64,000 nt of DNA, taken from JANLTX01 sp049840835 (lineage in GTDB: Bacteria > Armatimonadota > Armatimonadia > Armatimonadales > Armatimonadaceae). The translations under genes were made by a program, and so were the position numbers. The notes below the pieces were generated by a model, which was not told the origin of the DNA, ran no database searches, and saw only the letters and a program-made list of their open reading frames with translations. The DNA lies in contig JASGJG010000012.1 of assembly GCA_049840835.1 (NCBI GenBank), positions 1-64,000 on the forward strand, given 5' to 3'. Of the stretch, positions 9,301 to 15,230 are shown one piece after another. Numbering within the stretch: position 1 is the first letter of the stretch; each line of letters opens with the position of its first letter.

Positions 9301-9758
9301 ACTTGCTCAAACAGCGCTTCCGCTGGACCTTCGGCACACTGCAAGTACTTGTGAAGCACCGTCGAGCATGTTTCGACCCGAAACTGGGCGCCTTCGGCCT
9401 CATCTTCGTACCGCTCCTGTGGGTCTTCCAGTTCCTGCTCCCCGCACTGGCCCCTGCGGCAGACGTCGGCCTGCTCATGGCCGCACTGACCGGGCATCTG
9501 GCCGCAGCCTCGCTCTACTTCGTGTTCTTCTTCCTACTGGAGCTAAGCGCAGCATTACTGGCCCTGTACTTAGATGGCACGGACTCCCGCACTACCTGGC
9601 GATTGATTCGTGAGCTGCCCATACAGCGCATTGTCTACCGCTACCTGCTCTTTGCCGTTCTGCTTCGCTCTCTACAAGCCGCAACCCTGGGCGTTCGCGC
9701 TAACTGGGGGAAGCTGGACCGCAAGGGTACAGCACGTATCAAAGTGATTGGAAGCTAA
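6372..9758 (+). CDS. trifunctional GH18-like / NodB deacetylase / GT2 glycosyltransferase membrane protein
   Basis: This 1128-residue protein joins three enzymes of extracellular polysaccharide synthesis. After a membrane anchor (about residues 35-60) comes a GH18-type hydrolase (about 110-430) with GGVNIDLETE near 220 holding the catalytic acid. A NodB polysaccharide deacetylase follows (about 490-690), with ALTFDDGPD near 496, HSFYHP near 550 and RPPYG near 590. After a second membrane segment (about 715-745), a processive GT2 domain has VVDDGSKDDT near 800, LDADT near 852, EDADLTWR near 945 and QRFRW near 981, then C-terminal membrane helices. Such fusions suggest synthesis and trimming of a partly deacetylated N-acetylglucosamine polymer, similar in logic to PgaB/PgaC. 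An AGGG site overlaps the upstream stop. The polymer is inferred. Confidence 0.92.
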   Translation: MARELSGELRRKTAVSSTGPIFYDPTQRRATAVRALGLLSAVIAAAVLVVFWASIMAVPIAHRLRLPLPKFLPDNPRRAGESQHLPLQPERPRASARRMAPGAAVPGRAQGIVGGFYVDWDEVSLASLKQHASELTHIFPGWLHLNDKGDGLIITDHDPSDDAARAIAQKKHLTVFPLVNNFSANKNDFDETRLHLLVSDPEKRARFADSLLSYVQVHHYGGVNIDLETEQEEDRIGLGQLVTEVAERFHAKGLEVSACTQVGDTAQAAAIARPCDFVIPMIYDQHYASGTAGPIAPQHWAEQELTNFLKVVPANKTVLAIGNYAYDWEGNKPGAKTLTFGEAMVTAEESHDGEDGVVRWDHESGNPTFTYEEAGERHRVWLLDAPTAYNFMKFAQKLGVNGRALWYVGSEDPTLWSCFGKGRTPTDSQELQTVKYGFELDFEGDGEVLDVATLPQTGARVVTTNSQGAITDEKFTHYPTSCVLRRSGKADKAIALTFDDGPDPRWTPEVLDALKAENVPATFFVTGVNAQEWPDLVRRAFNEGNDIGNHSFYHPNLAQVGEARTQLELDGTQRAIQAAIGRSTTFFRPPYGVDSQPSTATEVEPIMQAQKLGYVTVAEGIDPRDWESGARKHTAEEIAASIVHDAEADMGNVVLLHDSGGDRSETVKALPIAISTLKAKGYRFVTVSGLLHESRNAAFPPVAGKQKWLSAIDRGVFLFSAEGGKLLGALFLFSLIAGAIRLSLVAMLAVKQSLQTSPITQPGFSPLASVIIAAYNEEKVIVPTIRALLVSTYQNLEVIVVDDGSKDDTSGIVRREFASEPRVRLIQKPNGGKASALNEGITQAKGEVLIGLDADTLFAPETVGQLVRHFADSTVGAVAGNIQVGNQINRLARWQALEYTTSQNFDRRAAAVLNAISVVPGCVGAWRAEAVQSVGGYQTDTLAEDADLTWRMRRAGWRILTDNEARAYTEAPEKLSDLLKQRFRWTFGTLQVLVKHRRACFDPKLGAFGLIFVPLLWVFQFLLPALAPAADVGLLMAALTGHLAAASLYFVFFFLLELSAALLALYLDGTDSRTTWRLIRELPIQRIVYRYLLFAVLLRSLQAATLGVRANWGKLDRKGTARIKVIGS

Positions 9759-10075
9759 TGCTTCCCAGCACCAGAGACTAGCAAGACGATCAACCCGCCA
9801 ACAATAAAAAGATTCAACAGGAGCCCGATAGTGCCGCAGCCAATTCCGATACCAGCATGAGCCTTGCCCTTGCTTTCCGGAAACTCGTTGTTGAACTTCA
9901 CTCCTTGAATGCCAAGTACAAGCGCGGCGATTCCCAGGAATAACCCCAACACAGGGAAGATAGAAAACAAGCCCAGATAGTAGCTAGTAAGCGCCTTCGG
10001 GTTCTTATACGGCACAATCGTCGCCATAGGATCAGAAGGTGCATAGTGGGGTGGTTCGTCTGGCGATAGGTCCAT
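9755..10075 (-). CDS. DUF4190-like small membrane protein
   Basis: The 106-residue protein has a polar Pro-rich N-terminus and two membrane segments: LTSYYLGLFSIFPVLGLFLG near residues 29-50 and GIGIGCGTIGLLLNLFIVGG near 75-98. The glycine-rich hairpin arrangement fits DUF4190-type proteins, whose function is unknown. A good ribosome site (AAGGAG) lies eight bases ahead of the ATG. It is the last gene after two Ig-like lipoproteins on the same strand, 12 bases behind the second one, so it is likely co-transcribed. Its TAG overlaps the TAA of the convergent fusion gene. Confidence 0.75.
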   Translation of the reverse strand: MDLSPDEPPHYAPSDPMATIVPYKNPKALTSYYLGLFSIFPVLGLFLGIAALVLGIQGVKFNNEFPESKGKAHAGIGIGCGTIGLLLNLFIVGGLIVLLVSGAGKH

Positions 10076-10087
10076 TTTATTTCTCCT

Positions 10088-11248
10088 TTATTGAACGATG
10101 ATCACACCTGTGCCAGCCGTGGCGCGAATGGAGAACTCGGCTTTGAAGCGAGAATCGCGGGTACTGGTGGCAACAATAGTATAAGTGCCACGAGTGGCCG
10201 GAGCGGTGTACACACCGCTGGCTGTGATGCTGCCACCGCCCGCCTCGCGCACGCTCCAGGTAATGCCCTGATCGCTTAAGTTATCGATACGAGCGGTAAA
10301 AGTGGCGGTGCGCCCCACTCCCACACTTGCCACTGTCTGAGTGAACACAACAATGGGCGTAGGCACGGTGACCGTGGCGCTGCCTATCCAGCGGGAATCC
10401 ACGGTGCTGGTAGCCACCACGCTATAAGTACCGGGAGTGGCGGAGGGAGTAAAGAGCCCACCCATGGTGATGGTTCCGCCGCTACCGGGAGCCACGCTCC
10501 AGCTCACGCCATTGCCGACTCCCTGGCTTACGTTGGCGGAGAAAGTTTGTGTGCCATCCAGAAAAACCGTGGCGGCTGCTGGAGTCACTGTGACTATAGG
10601 AGCCGGATTGATTGTGGCATCTACCTCGCCGAATACACTGGATTCCGGCTCGGTGGCACGAACGCGGGCCACTCCTGCGGTGGTACCAGTCAAAACCCCC
10701 GTGACTGCATCTATCTGCGCGAAGTCTGTGCCCGCAGAAAGAGACCAGGTGAATCCGCTCGGCGCGGTTAATACGACCTGCTCGGCGGCATCGTAGGCGG
10801 TGGCCGTGAAGGCGCGTGTGGTCTGCGCCAGAACTATGGAGCTGGCAGGAATTACGCCCACACGAGCGATGGTGGATGCCAGAGTGAGTCCAAGATTGGT
10901 GTCTGTATTGGCTTGAATGGCCAGCGGAGCGGATGCCTGCGCCTGTGGTACCCCGACAGCTCCTGCCTGGGGAAACGCCCGCGCGCTGGCGGTCAGATTT
11001 CCTGTCGGTAGCGGTGAGATCGTGGTGGAGCTGACCGGGCGGTTCAGCACGGCGGTGCCGACTACGAGTCCTTGTTCATCACGGACGATCACTTCCAGGC
11101 TCTGCGACGCTCTGGGAATCAGGCGAGATTCCTCAGGCCAGGTCACTCGCACTGTCGCTCGGCCTGTTGCGGAACCCACTCCCCCACCGCCACAGCCCAT
11201 TACAAGTACCGGCAGAGCGAGCGCCAGAAATAATCGTCGTGAGTACAT
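10088..11248 (-). CDS. lipoprotein with tandem bacterial Ig-like (Big) repeats
   Basis: This 386-residue protein begins with a lipoprotein signal (MYSRRLFLALALPVLVMGC), followed by a glycine run. The N-terminal third (TVRVTWPEESRLIPRASQSLEV) is shared in pattern with the next gene upstream. After it come three or four Ig-like units of about 80 residues with recurring phrases such as ITWSVREAGGGSI and GVYTAPATRGTYTIVATS. These match cell-surface Big-type domains, which usually serve in adhesion or as spacers. It ends in beta-strand sequence with no anchor other than the lipid. It is a tandem paralogue of the 434-residue lipoprotein gene and shares its operon. The partner or ligand is unknown. 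Confidence 0.85.
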   Translation of the reverse strand: MYSRRLFLALALPVLVMGCGGGGVGSATGRATVRVTWPEESRLIPRASQSLEVIVRDEQGLVVGTAVLNRPVSSTTISPLPTGNLTASARAFPQAGAVGVPQAQASAPLAIQANTDTNLGLTLASTIARVGVIPASSIVLAQTTRAFTATAYDAAEQVVLTAPSGFTWSLSAGTDFAQIDAVTGVLTGTTAGVARVRATEPESSVFGEVDATINPAPIVTVTPAAATVFLDGTQTFSANVSQGVGNGVSWSVAPGSGGTITMGGLFTPSATPGTYSVVATSTVDSRWIGSATVTVPTPIVVFTQTVASVGVGRTATFTARIDNLSDQGITWSVREAGGGSITASGVYTAPATRGTYTIVATSTRDSRFKAEFSIRATAGTGVIIVQ

Positions 11249-11263
11249 AGAGACAAGCTTTCC

Positions 11264-12568
11264 TTATTGAATATGGATATTTCCGTTGCCGGACTGCACG
11301 GTCACTGTGACCATCGCTTTCTGCCGGGAGTCCGCCTGGCTCTCCGCCACCACATGGAACACACCGGGAGTCGCCGGAGCAGTATAGATTCCGCTCGCAT
11401 TAACCGAGCCGCCGCCCGCTTCCGTCACAGACCAGCGGACCCCGGTATTCGCGGGGCCGAGCACACTCGCACCCAGTGATACAGTTTTTCGCAGCGTGGT
11501 AGTAGCGCTTGCAGGTGAGACAGTGACACTCGGCACCACGACTGCCGTGGCCTGCGCCTTTTTGGCGGGGTCCCACTGGCTGGTCGCGATAACCGGGTAC
11601 TCTCCCACTGTACTCGGCGCGGTAAAGGTGCCATCTGCGGTCACCGCACCACCACCCGGCGCACTCCAGTCCAGCCCCAGTTCCTCGGCGCCGACCACGC
11701 CCCCTGTGAACTTTATGGCCTTGCCTGCGCCGACCTCTACCCGATCTGGTGAGACAGAGACCTGCGCGCTGCTGAACACAGTCACTGCCGTGACAGGGCT
11801 GGTAATGCCGTCTATGGTCACGTTTACCTGGGCGGTGCCAGGACGTAATCCTTCTATCTCGATGCCGCGCGCCAGGCGCAGCCGCTCGGAGCCTGCCGTC
11901 ACGGTGGCGAACGCTGAGCCGGGTGAGACAGCCAGCAGCTCTCCAGCAGCGTTTCGCGCGCCGAAGCCGAGGTCTTTGCGCTGCCCATAGCCTACACTCT
12001 GCCCGCCCGCCACTTCGGTAGAGCGAATCGTACCGGTGAGCGTGATGGTGCCGATACCGCTGCCATCAGCGGTGATAGTGACATCGGCAGCGCCCGTGGC
12101 TACCAGCGCTCCGACGCCATTCGGATCGGCGAAGAACTCGATACTGACGATATGCCTTCCCACACCGACTTTCCCTGCTGATGCATAGGTTTCCGTGTAG
12201 CCATCAGGCTCCGAGCGCCGATTACCGGTTACCACTACACTGCCCGTACCCTCCGTCACAGAGAGGCGGAACGAGCGGGCACTCGCTGGCGGGATCAATG
12301 CCCTGGAGCGCGCGGGCCAGTCCACACCGAAAGACACCGAGACCTTCGGCACCGGAGTAGGAGTAGGAGTTGGTGTGGGAACAGGAGTGGGCGTTGGGGT
12401 AGGCTCTGGTGTTGGAGTGGGCGTTCCCCCCGGATTCGGGGTTGGAGTTGGTGTTGTAAAGGGAGTTGGCGTGGCTCCACCGCCACCCCCGCCTCCACCA
12501 CATCCTACAGAAACAGCAATACCGGCAATACTACCAAGCATAAGCACCATAGACCATCGTGCGAACAT
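11264..12568 (-). CDS. lipoprotein with a Thr-Pro stalk and Ig-like repeats
   Basis: The 434-residue protein starts with a signal peptide and lipobox (IAVSVGC), then a glycine run and a stalk of about 45 residues made almost only of Thr and Pro (TPTPTPEPTPTPTP). Next is a unit like that of its downstream paralogue (VSFGVDWPARSRALIPPAS), then Ig-like repeats with LDWSAPGGGAV and VRWSVTEAGGGSV. The stalk would hold the Ig-like domains away from the membrane. A TAGAAT box nine bases before the ATG suggests that the transcript starts at or next to the start codon. The gene heads the three-gene operon. Function is probably surface attachment or a structural role, but this is inferred from domain type only. 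Confidence 0.85.
   Translation of the reverse strand: MFARWSMVLMLGSIAGIAVSVGCGGGGGGGGATPTPFTTPTPTPNPGGTPTPTPEPTPTPTPVPTPTPTPTPVPKVSVSFGVDWPARSRALIPPASARSFRLSVTEGTGSVVVTGNRRSEPDGYTETYASAGKVGVGRHIVSIEFFADPNGVGALVATGAADVTITADGSGIGTITLTGTIRSTEVAGGQSVGYGQRKDLGFGARNAAGELLAVSPGSAFATVTAGSERLRLARGIEIEGLRPGTAQVNVTIDGITSPVTAVTVFSSAQVSVSPDRVEVGAGKAIKFTGGVVGAEELGLDWSAPGGGAVTADGTFTAPSTVGEYPVIATSQWDPAKKAQATAVVVPSVTVSPASATTTLRKTVSLGASVLGPANTGVRWSVTEAGGGSVNASGIYTAPATPGVFHVVAESQADSRQKAMVTVTVQSGNGNIHIQ
12352..12474. repeat. low-complexity repeat coding for the Thr-Pro stalk
   Basis: A degenerate hexamer repeat (units like GGAGTT/GGCGTT on the plus strand, ACTCC/ACGCC on the coding strand) runs for about 120 bases. 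It encodes the (Thr-Pro)n stalk of the lipoprotein. Such tracts change length easily by slippage, so stalk length may vary between strains. Confidence 0.75.
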
Positions 12569-12577
12569 ACGGGAGCC

Positions 12578-12583
12578 ATTCTA
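12578..12583 (-). promoter_or_regulatory. putative -10 box (TAGAAT) of the Ig-like lipoprotein operon
   Basis: TAGAAT on the minus strand ends nine bases before the ATG at 12568. No purine-rich ribosome site lies between. The position implies transcription starting at or just before the start codon. The -35 region is AT-rich but has no clear consensus. Confidence 0.4.
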
Positions 12584-12642
12584 ACACACCTTTTTTAATC
12601 AGTTAATTAAATTTTCATCTATACAATTCAGGCCACCGGATG

Positions 12643-12648
12643 TACACT
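12643..12648 (+). promoter_or_regulatory. putative -10 box (TACACT) of the PPK2 gene
   Basis: TACACT ends seven bases before the ATG at 12656, leaving no space for a ribosome site. It is one of several similar boxes at the same distance from start codons in this window. A second candidate, TACAAT at 12622-12627, would give a 28-base leader. Confidence 0.4.
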
Positions 12649-12655
12649 ACGCTTC

Positions 12656-13480
12656 ATGCTGGCACGTAAATTTGTGGAAAAAGGCACTGTTCATCTGAAT
12701 TCCGTAGACCCCTCCGATGATGGAGGGCTTAACCGAGCAGAAGCTGAGGAGCGCCTGAACGGTCTCCTTGCTCGCCTGGCCTCGCTTCAAGAATTGCTCT
12801 ATGCCGCCGGGACGAATTCCTTATTGGTGATTCTCCAGGGCCGTGATACCGCCGGTAAAGATGGCACCCTGAAAGCCATCGCCGGTGCAATGAACCCGGT
12901 GGGCACCCGCGTGGCTTCGTTCAAAGTCCCCACGGCTACCGAGCTGTCTCACGACTTCCTCTGGCGCATCCATGCCCAGGTCCCTGGCAAGGGAGAGGCT
13001 GTTTTCTTCAACCGCAGCCACTACGAAGATGTGCTAGTAGTGCGGGTACATAACCTGGTTCCAGAACATGTGTGGAAACAGCGCTATGGGCATATCAACG
13101 ACTTCGAAGAGTTGCTGGCAGAGAGCGGCACTATTGTCGCAAAGTTCTGCCTGCATATCTCTAAGGACGAACAGAAGCAGCGCCTCTTAGAGCGTGAGCA
13201 AGACGCGGAAAAAGCCTGGAAGCTGAACCCCGGTGACTGGGAGGAGCGCACGCACTGGGATGCGTATACGGAAGCCTACAACGATGCCATTGGCAAGTGT
13301 GCCAGCAAGCACGCTCCCTGGTTCGTGATTCCCGCGAATAAGAAATGGTTCCGCAACGTGGCCGTGGCAGAAGCCCTTATCTCTCTCCTGGAGCCCTATG
13401 AGAAAGGCTGGATGGAGAAGCTAAAAACGGTAGGCAAGGAACAAAAAGCGGCGCTTGCCCAGTTGGGCGAGCGCCGCTAA
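12656..13480 (+). CDS. ppk2: polyphosphate kinase 2 family protein (polyphosphate:nucleotide phosphotransferase)
   Basis: The 274-residue protein matches the length and motifs of single-domain PPK2 enzymes. These use polyphosphate to phosphorylate nucleotides in the cytoplasm, or run the reverse reaction. Visible are the P-loop LQGRDTAGKDG at about residues 59-69, the lid-side AMNPVG and SFKVPT, FFNRSHYEDV for the second nucleotide/metal site, and DWEERTHWDAY with WFVIPANKKWFRN near the end. The sequence looks most like the class that can phosphorylate both AMP and ADP, but that subclass call is uncertain. It is a single-gene unit between divergent and convergent neighbours. The last codons form a strong hairpin described separately. 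Confidence 0.9.
   Translation: MLARKFVEKGTVHLNSVDPSDDGGLNRAEAEERLNGLLARLASLQELLYAAGTNSLLVILQGRDTAGKDGTLKAIAGAMNPVGTRVASFKVPTATELSHDFLWRIHAQVPGKGEAVFFNRSHYEDVLVVRVHNLVPEHVWKQRYGHINDFEELLAESGTIVAKFCLHISKDEQKQRLLEREQDAEKAWKLNPGDWEERTHWDAYTEAYNDAIGKCASKHAPWFVIPANKKWFRNVAVAEALISLLEPYEKGWMEKLKTVGKEQKAALAQLGERR
13443..13478 (-). terminator. rho-independent terminator inside the 3' end of ppk2, acting on the opposite strand
   Basis: Bases 13447-13460 and 13465-13478 form a 14-base-pair stem (one G-T pair) with loop AGTT. On the minus strand the stem is followed directly by TTTTTGT, the classical terminator layout. It would end the convergent Spy-like transcript. On the plus strand it covers the last codons of ppk2 and has no T-run. 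Confidence 0.65.
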
Positions 13481-13498
13481 ACATCGATTTCGCGGAAA

Positions 13499-14179
13499 CT
13501 AGTTCCCGTTTCCGAAGGCGCCGCCACCAGTTGCAGGCGGGGTGGCGCCACCGTTCTTACGGGCTCGCCCCTGACCGGCGCCGCGAGCGGGGGGCTGGTA
13601 GGCATCCAGCTTGGTCTGCTGCTCCGGAGTCAGGAGCGGGCAAATCTGGCCCTTTGTATCGTTTACGATATTTTGCATGGCCTGGCGAGCATCCTGAGCG
13701 CTCCCCTTACCGCCCTGTCGGGCATCGCGCATGGTGTCGGCCAGCTTCTTGGTAGCCTCGGTCACGATAGGATCGATCTTGGTCTTCTGCTCCGCAGTCA
13801 GGTTTAGATCGGCCAGCATACCGACAAACGGGCTGCGGCCCTGGCGCGCTCCAGCTCCTGCACGGCCAGCGCCGGGTCCGGCCACCATAGCAGCCTTGAC
13901 CTTCTCCTGCTGTTCCGGGGTCAGCTTGGCGAAAACATCATCGCGGAATTTCTGCGCCAGCGTCTTAATCGCGGCGAGCTGCTCCGGGGTCAGGTTCGCG
14001 GCGCGCAGCCCGGCATCTAGCTGAGTGAGGCCGGAGCCACCCTGGCGTCCCGCTCCCTGCGCACGACCAGCACGCTTGGCGGGCGCCGGAGCGGCAGGAT
14101 CCTGTGCGAAAGCGGCACTGGTAAGGCTAAGCAGACTAACGCCCGCCAGAGTACCCAGAAATAGCGTCTTAGTGGTCAT
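13499..14179 (-). CDS. Spy/CpxP-like periplasmic LTXXQ-repeat protein
   Basis: The 226-residue protein has a Sec signal peptide (about residues 1-25, ending AAFAQ). It has repeated LTXXQ-type helices: NLTPEQLAAIKTL, KLTPEQQEKVKAAM, NLTAEQKTKIDPIV and LLTPEQQTKLDAYQ. Low-complexity linkers rich in Gly, Ala, Arg and Gln separate them. LTXXQ proteins such as Spy and CpxP are periplasmic chaperone-like or stress-sensing proteins. The version here is longer because of the basic Gly/Ala linkers. A GGAGAA ribosome site lies seven bases ahead of the ATG. The terminator in the end of ppk2 probably closes its transcript. Confidence 0.8.
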   Translation of the reverse strand: MTTKTLFLGTLAGVSLLSLTSAAFAQDPAAPAPAKRAGRAQGAGRQGGSGLTQLDAGLRAANLTPEQLAAIKTLAQKFRDDVFAKLTPEQQEKVKAAMVAGPGAGRAGAGARQGRSPFVGMLADLNLTAEQKTKIDPIVTEATKKLADTMRDARQGGKGSAQDARQAMQNIVNDTKGQICPLLTPEQQTKLDAYQPPARGAGQGRARKNGGATPPATGGGAFGNGN

Positions 14180-14249
14180 CGTTGTTCTCCAAAAGAGGTA
14201 ATGAGGTATGTCTGGCCTCTCAGACGCAGTGTTCTAGCAAATGTTCAGA

Positions 14250-14255
14250 TACAAT
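14250..14255 (+). promoter_or_regulatory. putative -10 box (TACAAT) of the small membrane protein/TauE operon
   Basis: TACAAT ends seven bases before the GTG at 14263. There is no ribosome site between. This supports the GTG as the start of a leaderless transcript. Confidence 0.4.
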
Positions 14256-14262
14256 TTCAGGC

Positions 14263-14409
14263 GTGCCTGACTTTGTCTATGTCGCCCTGTGTCTGCTAAT
14301 TCCGCCGCTCTGGGGAGTGATTGCGGCACGGCTCTTCGATACCCTGGCACAGCGCCGCAAAAAGCCGACTACTCCCCCCACCGACGATGAGTGGATGTAC
14401 CATATCTAA
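14263..14409 (+). CDS. small membrane protein coupled to the TauE-type exporter gene
   Basis: A 48-residue product starts at GTG 14263. It has one membrane segment (FVYVALCLLIPPLWGVIAA) and a basic then acidic tail (QRRKKPTTPPTDDEWMYHI). A longer reading with an upstream ATG would overlap the promoter region of the divergent Spy-like gene and is less likely. Its TAA shares its last base with the ATG of the exporter (TAATG), so translation of the two is coupled. It may be an accessory subunit, but no family is recognised. Confidence 0.55.
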   Translation: MPDFVYVALCLLIPPLWGVIAARLFDTLAQRRKKPTTPPTDDEWMYHI

Positions 14410-15212
14410 TGGGCCCGCTCTGGTGGGTTGGCATTGCCTTGTTGGGAGTTCTGGTAGGTTTTGTAGCCGGGTTATTCGGAGTCGGCGGTGGCTTCTTGCT
14501 CAATCCGCTACTGGCGCTTCTTTTCGGAGTGCGTATGGAGATTGCCGTGGGCACGGGGCTCTGCCAGATGCTTGGCACGGCCACAGCTGCAGGCATTCGC
14601 TACCGCAAACTGGGAGTGGGTGAGCCCAGAATCGCACTAATTCTGGCGCTGCCAGCGGCTCTGGGCACACTGGCGGGTAAGCGTGTAGTAGACATTCTAA
14701 GCGCCGCCAACCGGGCGGAAACCGGCCTGCGTGTCGCGTTTCTAGGCCTGCTATTTTTCGTGATTTTCCAGATGGCCCGCACAAAGCGAAGCACAGATGT
14801 GGCTGGTTGGCTCACCCGTTTACCGATTCCCCTGGAGATAGCCCTGGCCTATGGTGGGCTACTGGTCGGGTTTCTTTCCGGGCTGCTAGGAATTGGAGGC
14901 GGGATACTCCTTACCCCTATGCTGGTGAGTGGCCTGGGTATGACACTGGCTCAGGCAGCTGGCACCAGCGTGTTGCTCTTACTTAGCTCAGCACTCACGG
15001 GTACCTGGGCACAGGCCACGGCAGGGCGGGTGAACTTGCCAATGGCGTTGGTATTGCTCATTGGCTCTTCTATCTCGGCGCAGTTCGGCGCACAGCTTGC
15101 CGTGAGGCTGGCTCCGGAAAAGCTTCGCCGGGCTTTTTTGATACTGCTAATAACAGTAGGAGCCGCCGTGGTCTATGACCTCTGGCGGCTCCATCTAGCT
15201 TCTTCTCGCTGA
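14409..15212 (+). CDS. TauE/SafE-family permease (probable sulfonate/sulfite exporter)
   Basis: The 267-residue protein has about eight membrane helices in two similar halves. Each half opens with the family glycine motif: GFVAGLFGVGGGFLLNPLL near residue 15 and GFLSGLLGIGGGILLTPML near residue 155. It is an inner-membrane permease. Known members move organosulfur compounds or sulfite, but substrates vary. The ATG chosen overlaps the stop of the small membrane protein; an in-frame ATG six codons upstream would lie inside that gene. The length is normal for the family. Confidence 0.88.
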   Translation: MGPLWWVGIALLGVLVGFVAGLFGVGGGFLLNPLLALLFGVRMEIAVGTGLCQMLGTATAAGIRYRKLGVGEPRIALILALPAALGTLAGKRVVDILSAANRAETGLRVAFLGLLFFVIFQMARTKRSTDVAGWLTRLPIPLEIALAYGGLLVGFLSGLLGIGGGILLTPMLVSGLGMTLAQAAGTSVLLLLSSALTGTWAQATAGRVNLPMALVLLIGSSISAQFGAQLAVRLAPEKLRRAFLILLITVGAAVVYDLWRLHLASSR

Positions 15213-15230
15213 ACTTAGATTAATCTAAGT
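15213..15230. terminator. 18-base perfect palindrome between convergent genes
   Basis: ACTTAGATTAATCTAAGT is its own reverse complement. It lies across the stop of the minus-strand cytochrome gene, next to the exporter stop, with outer TTCTTCT and AGAAGAA arms. It could act as a bidirectional terminator or a protein-binding site. No T-run of normal length follows. Confidence 0.4.
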
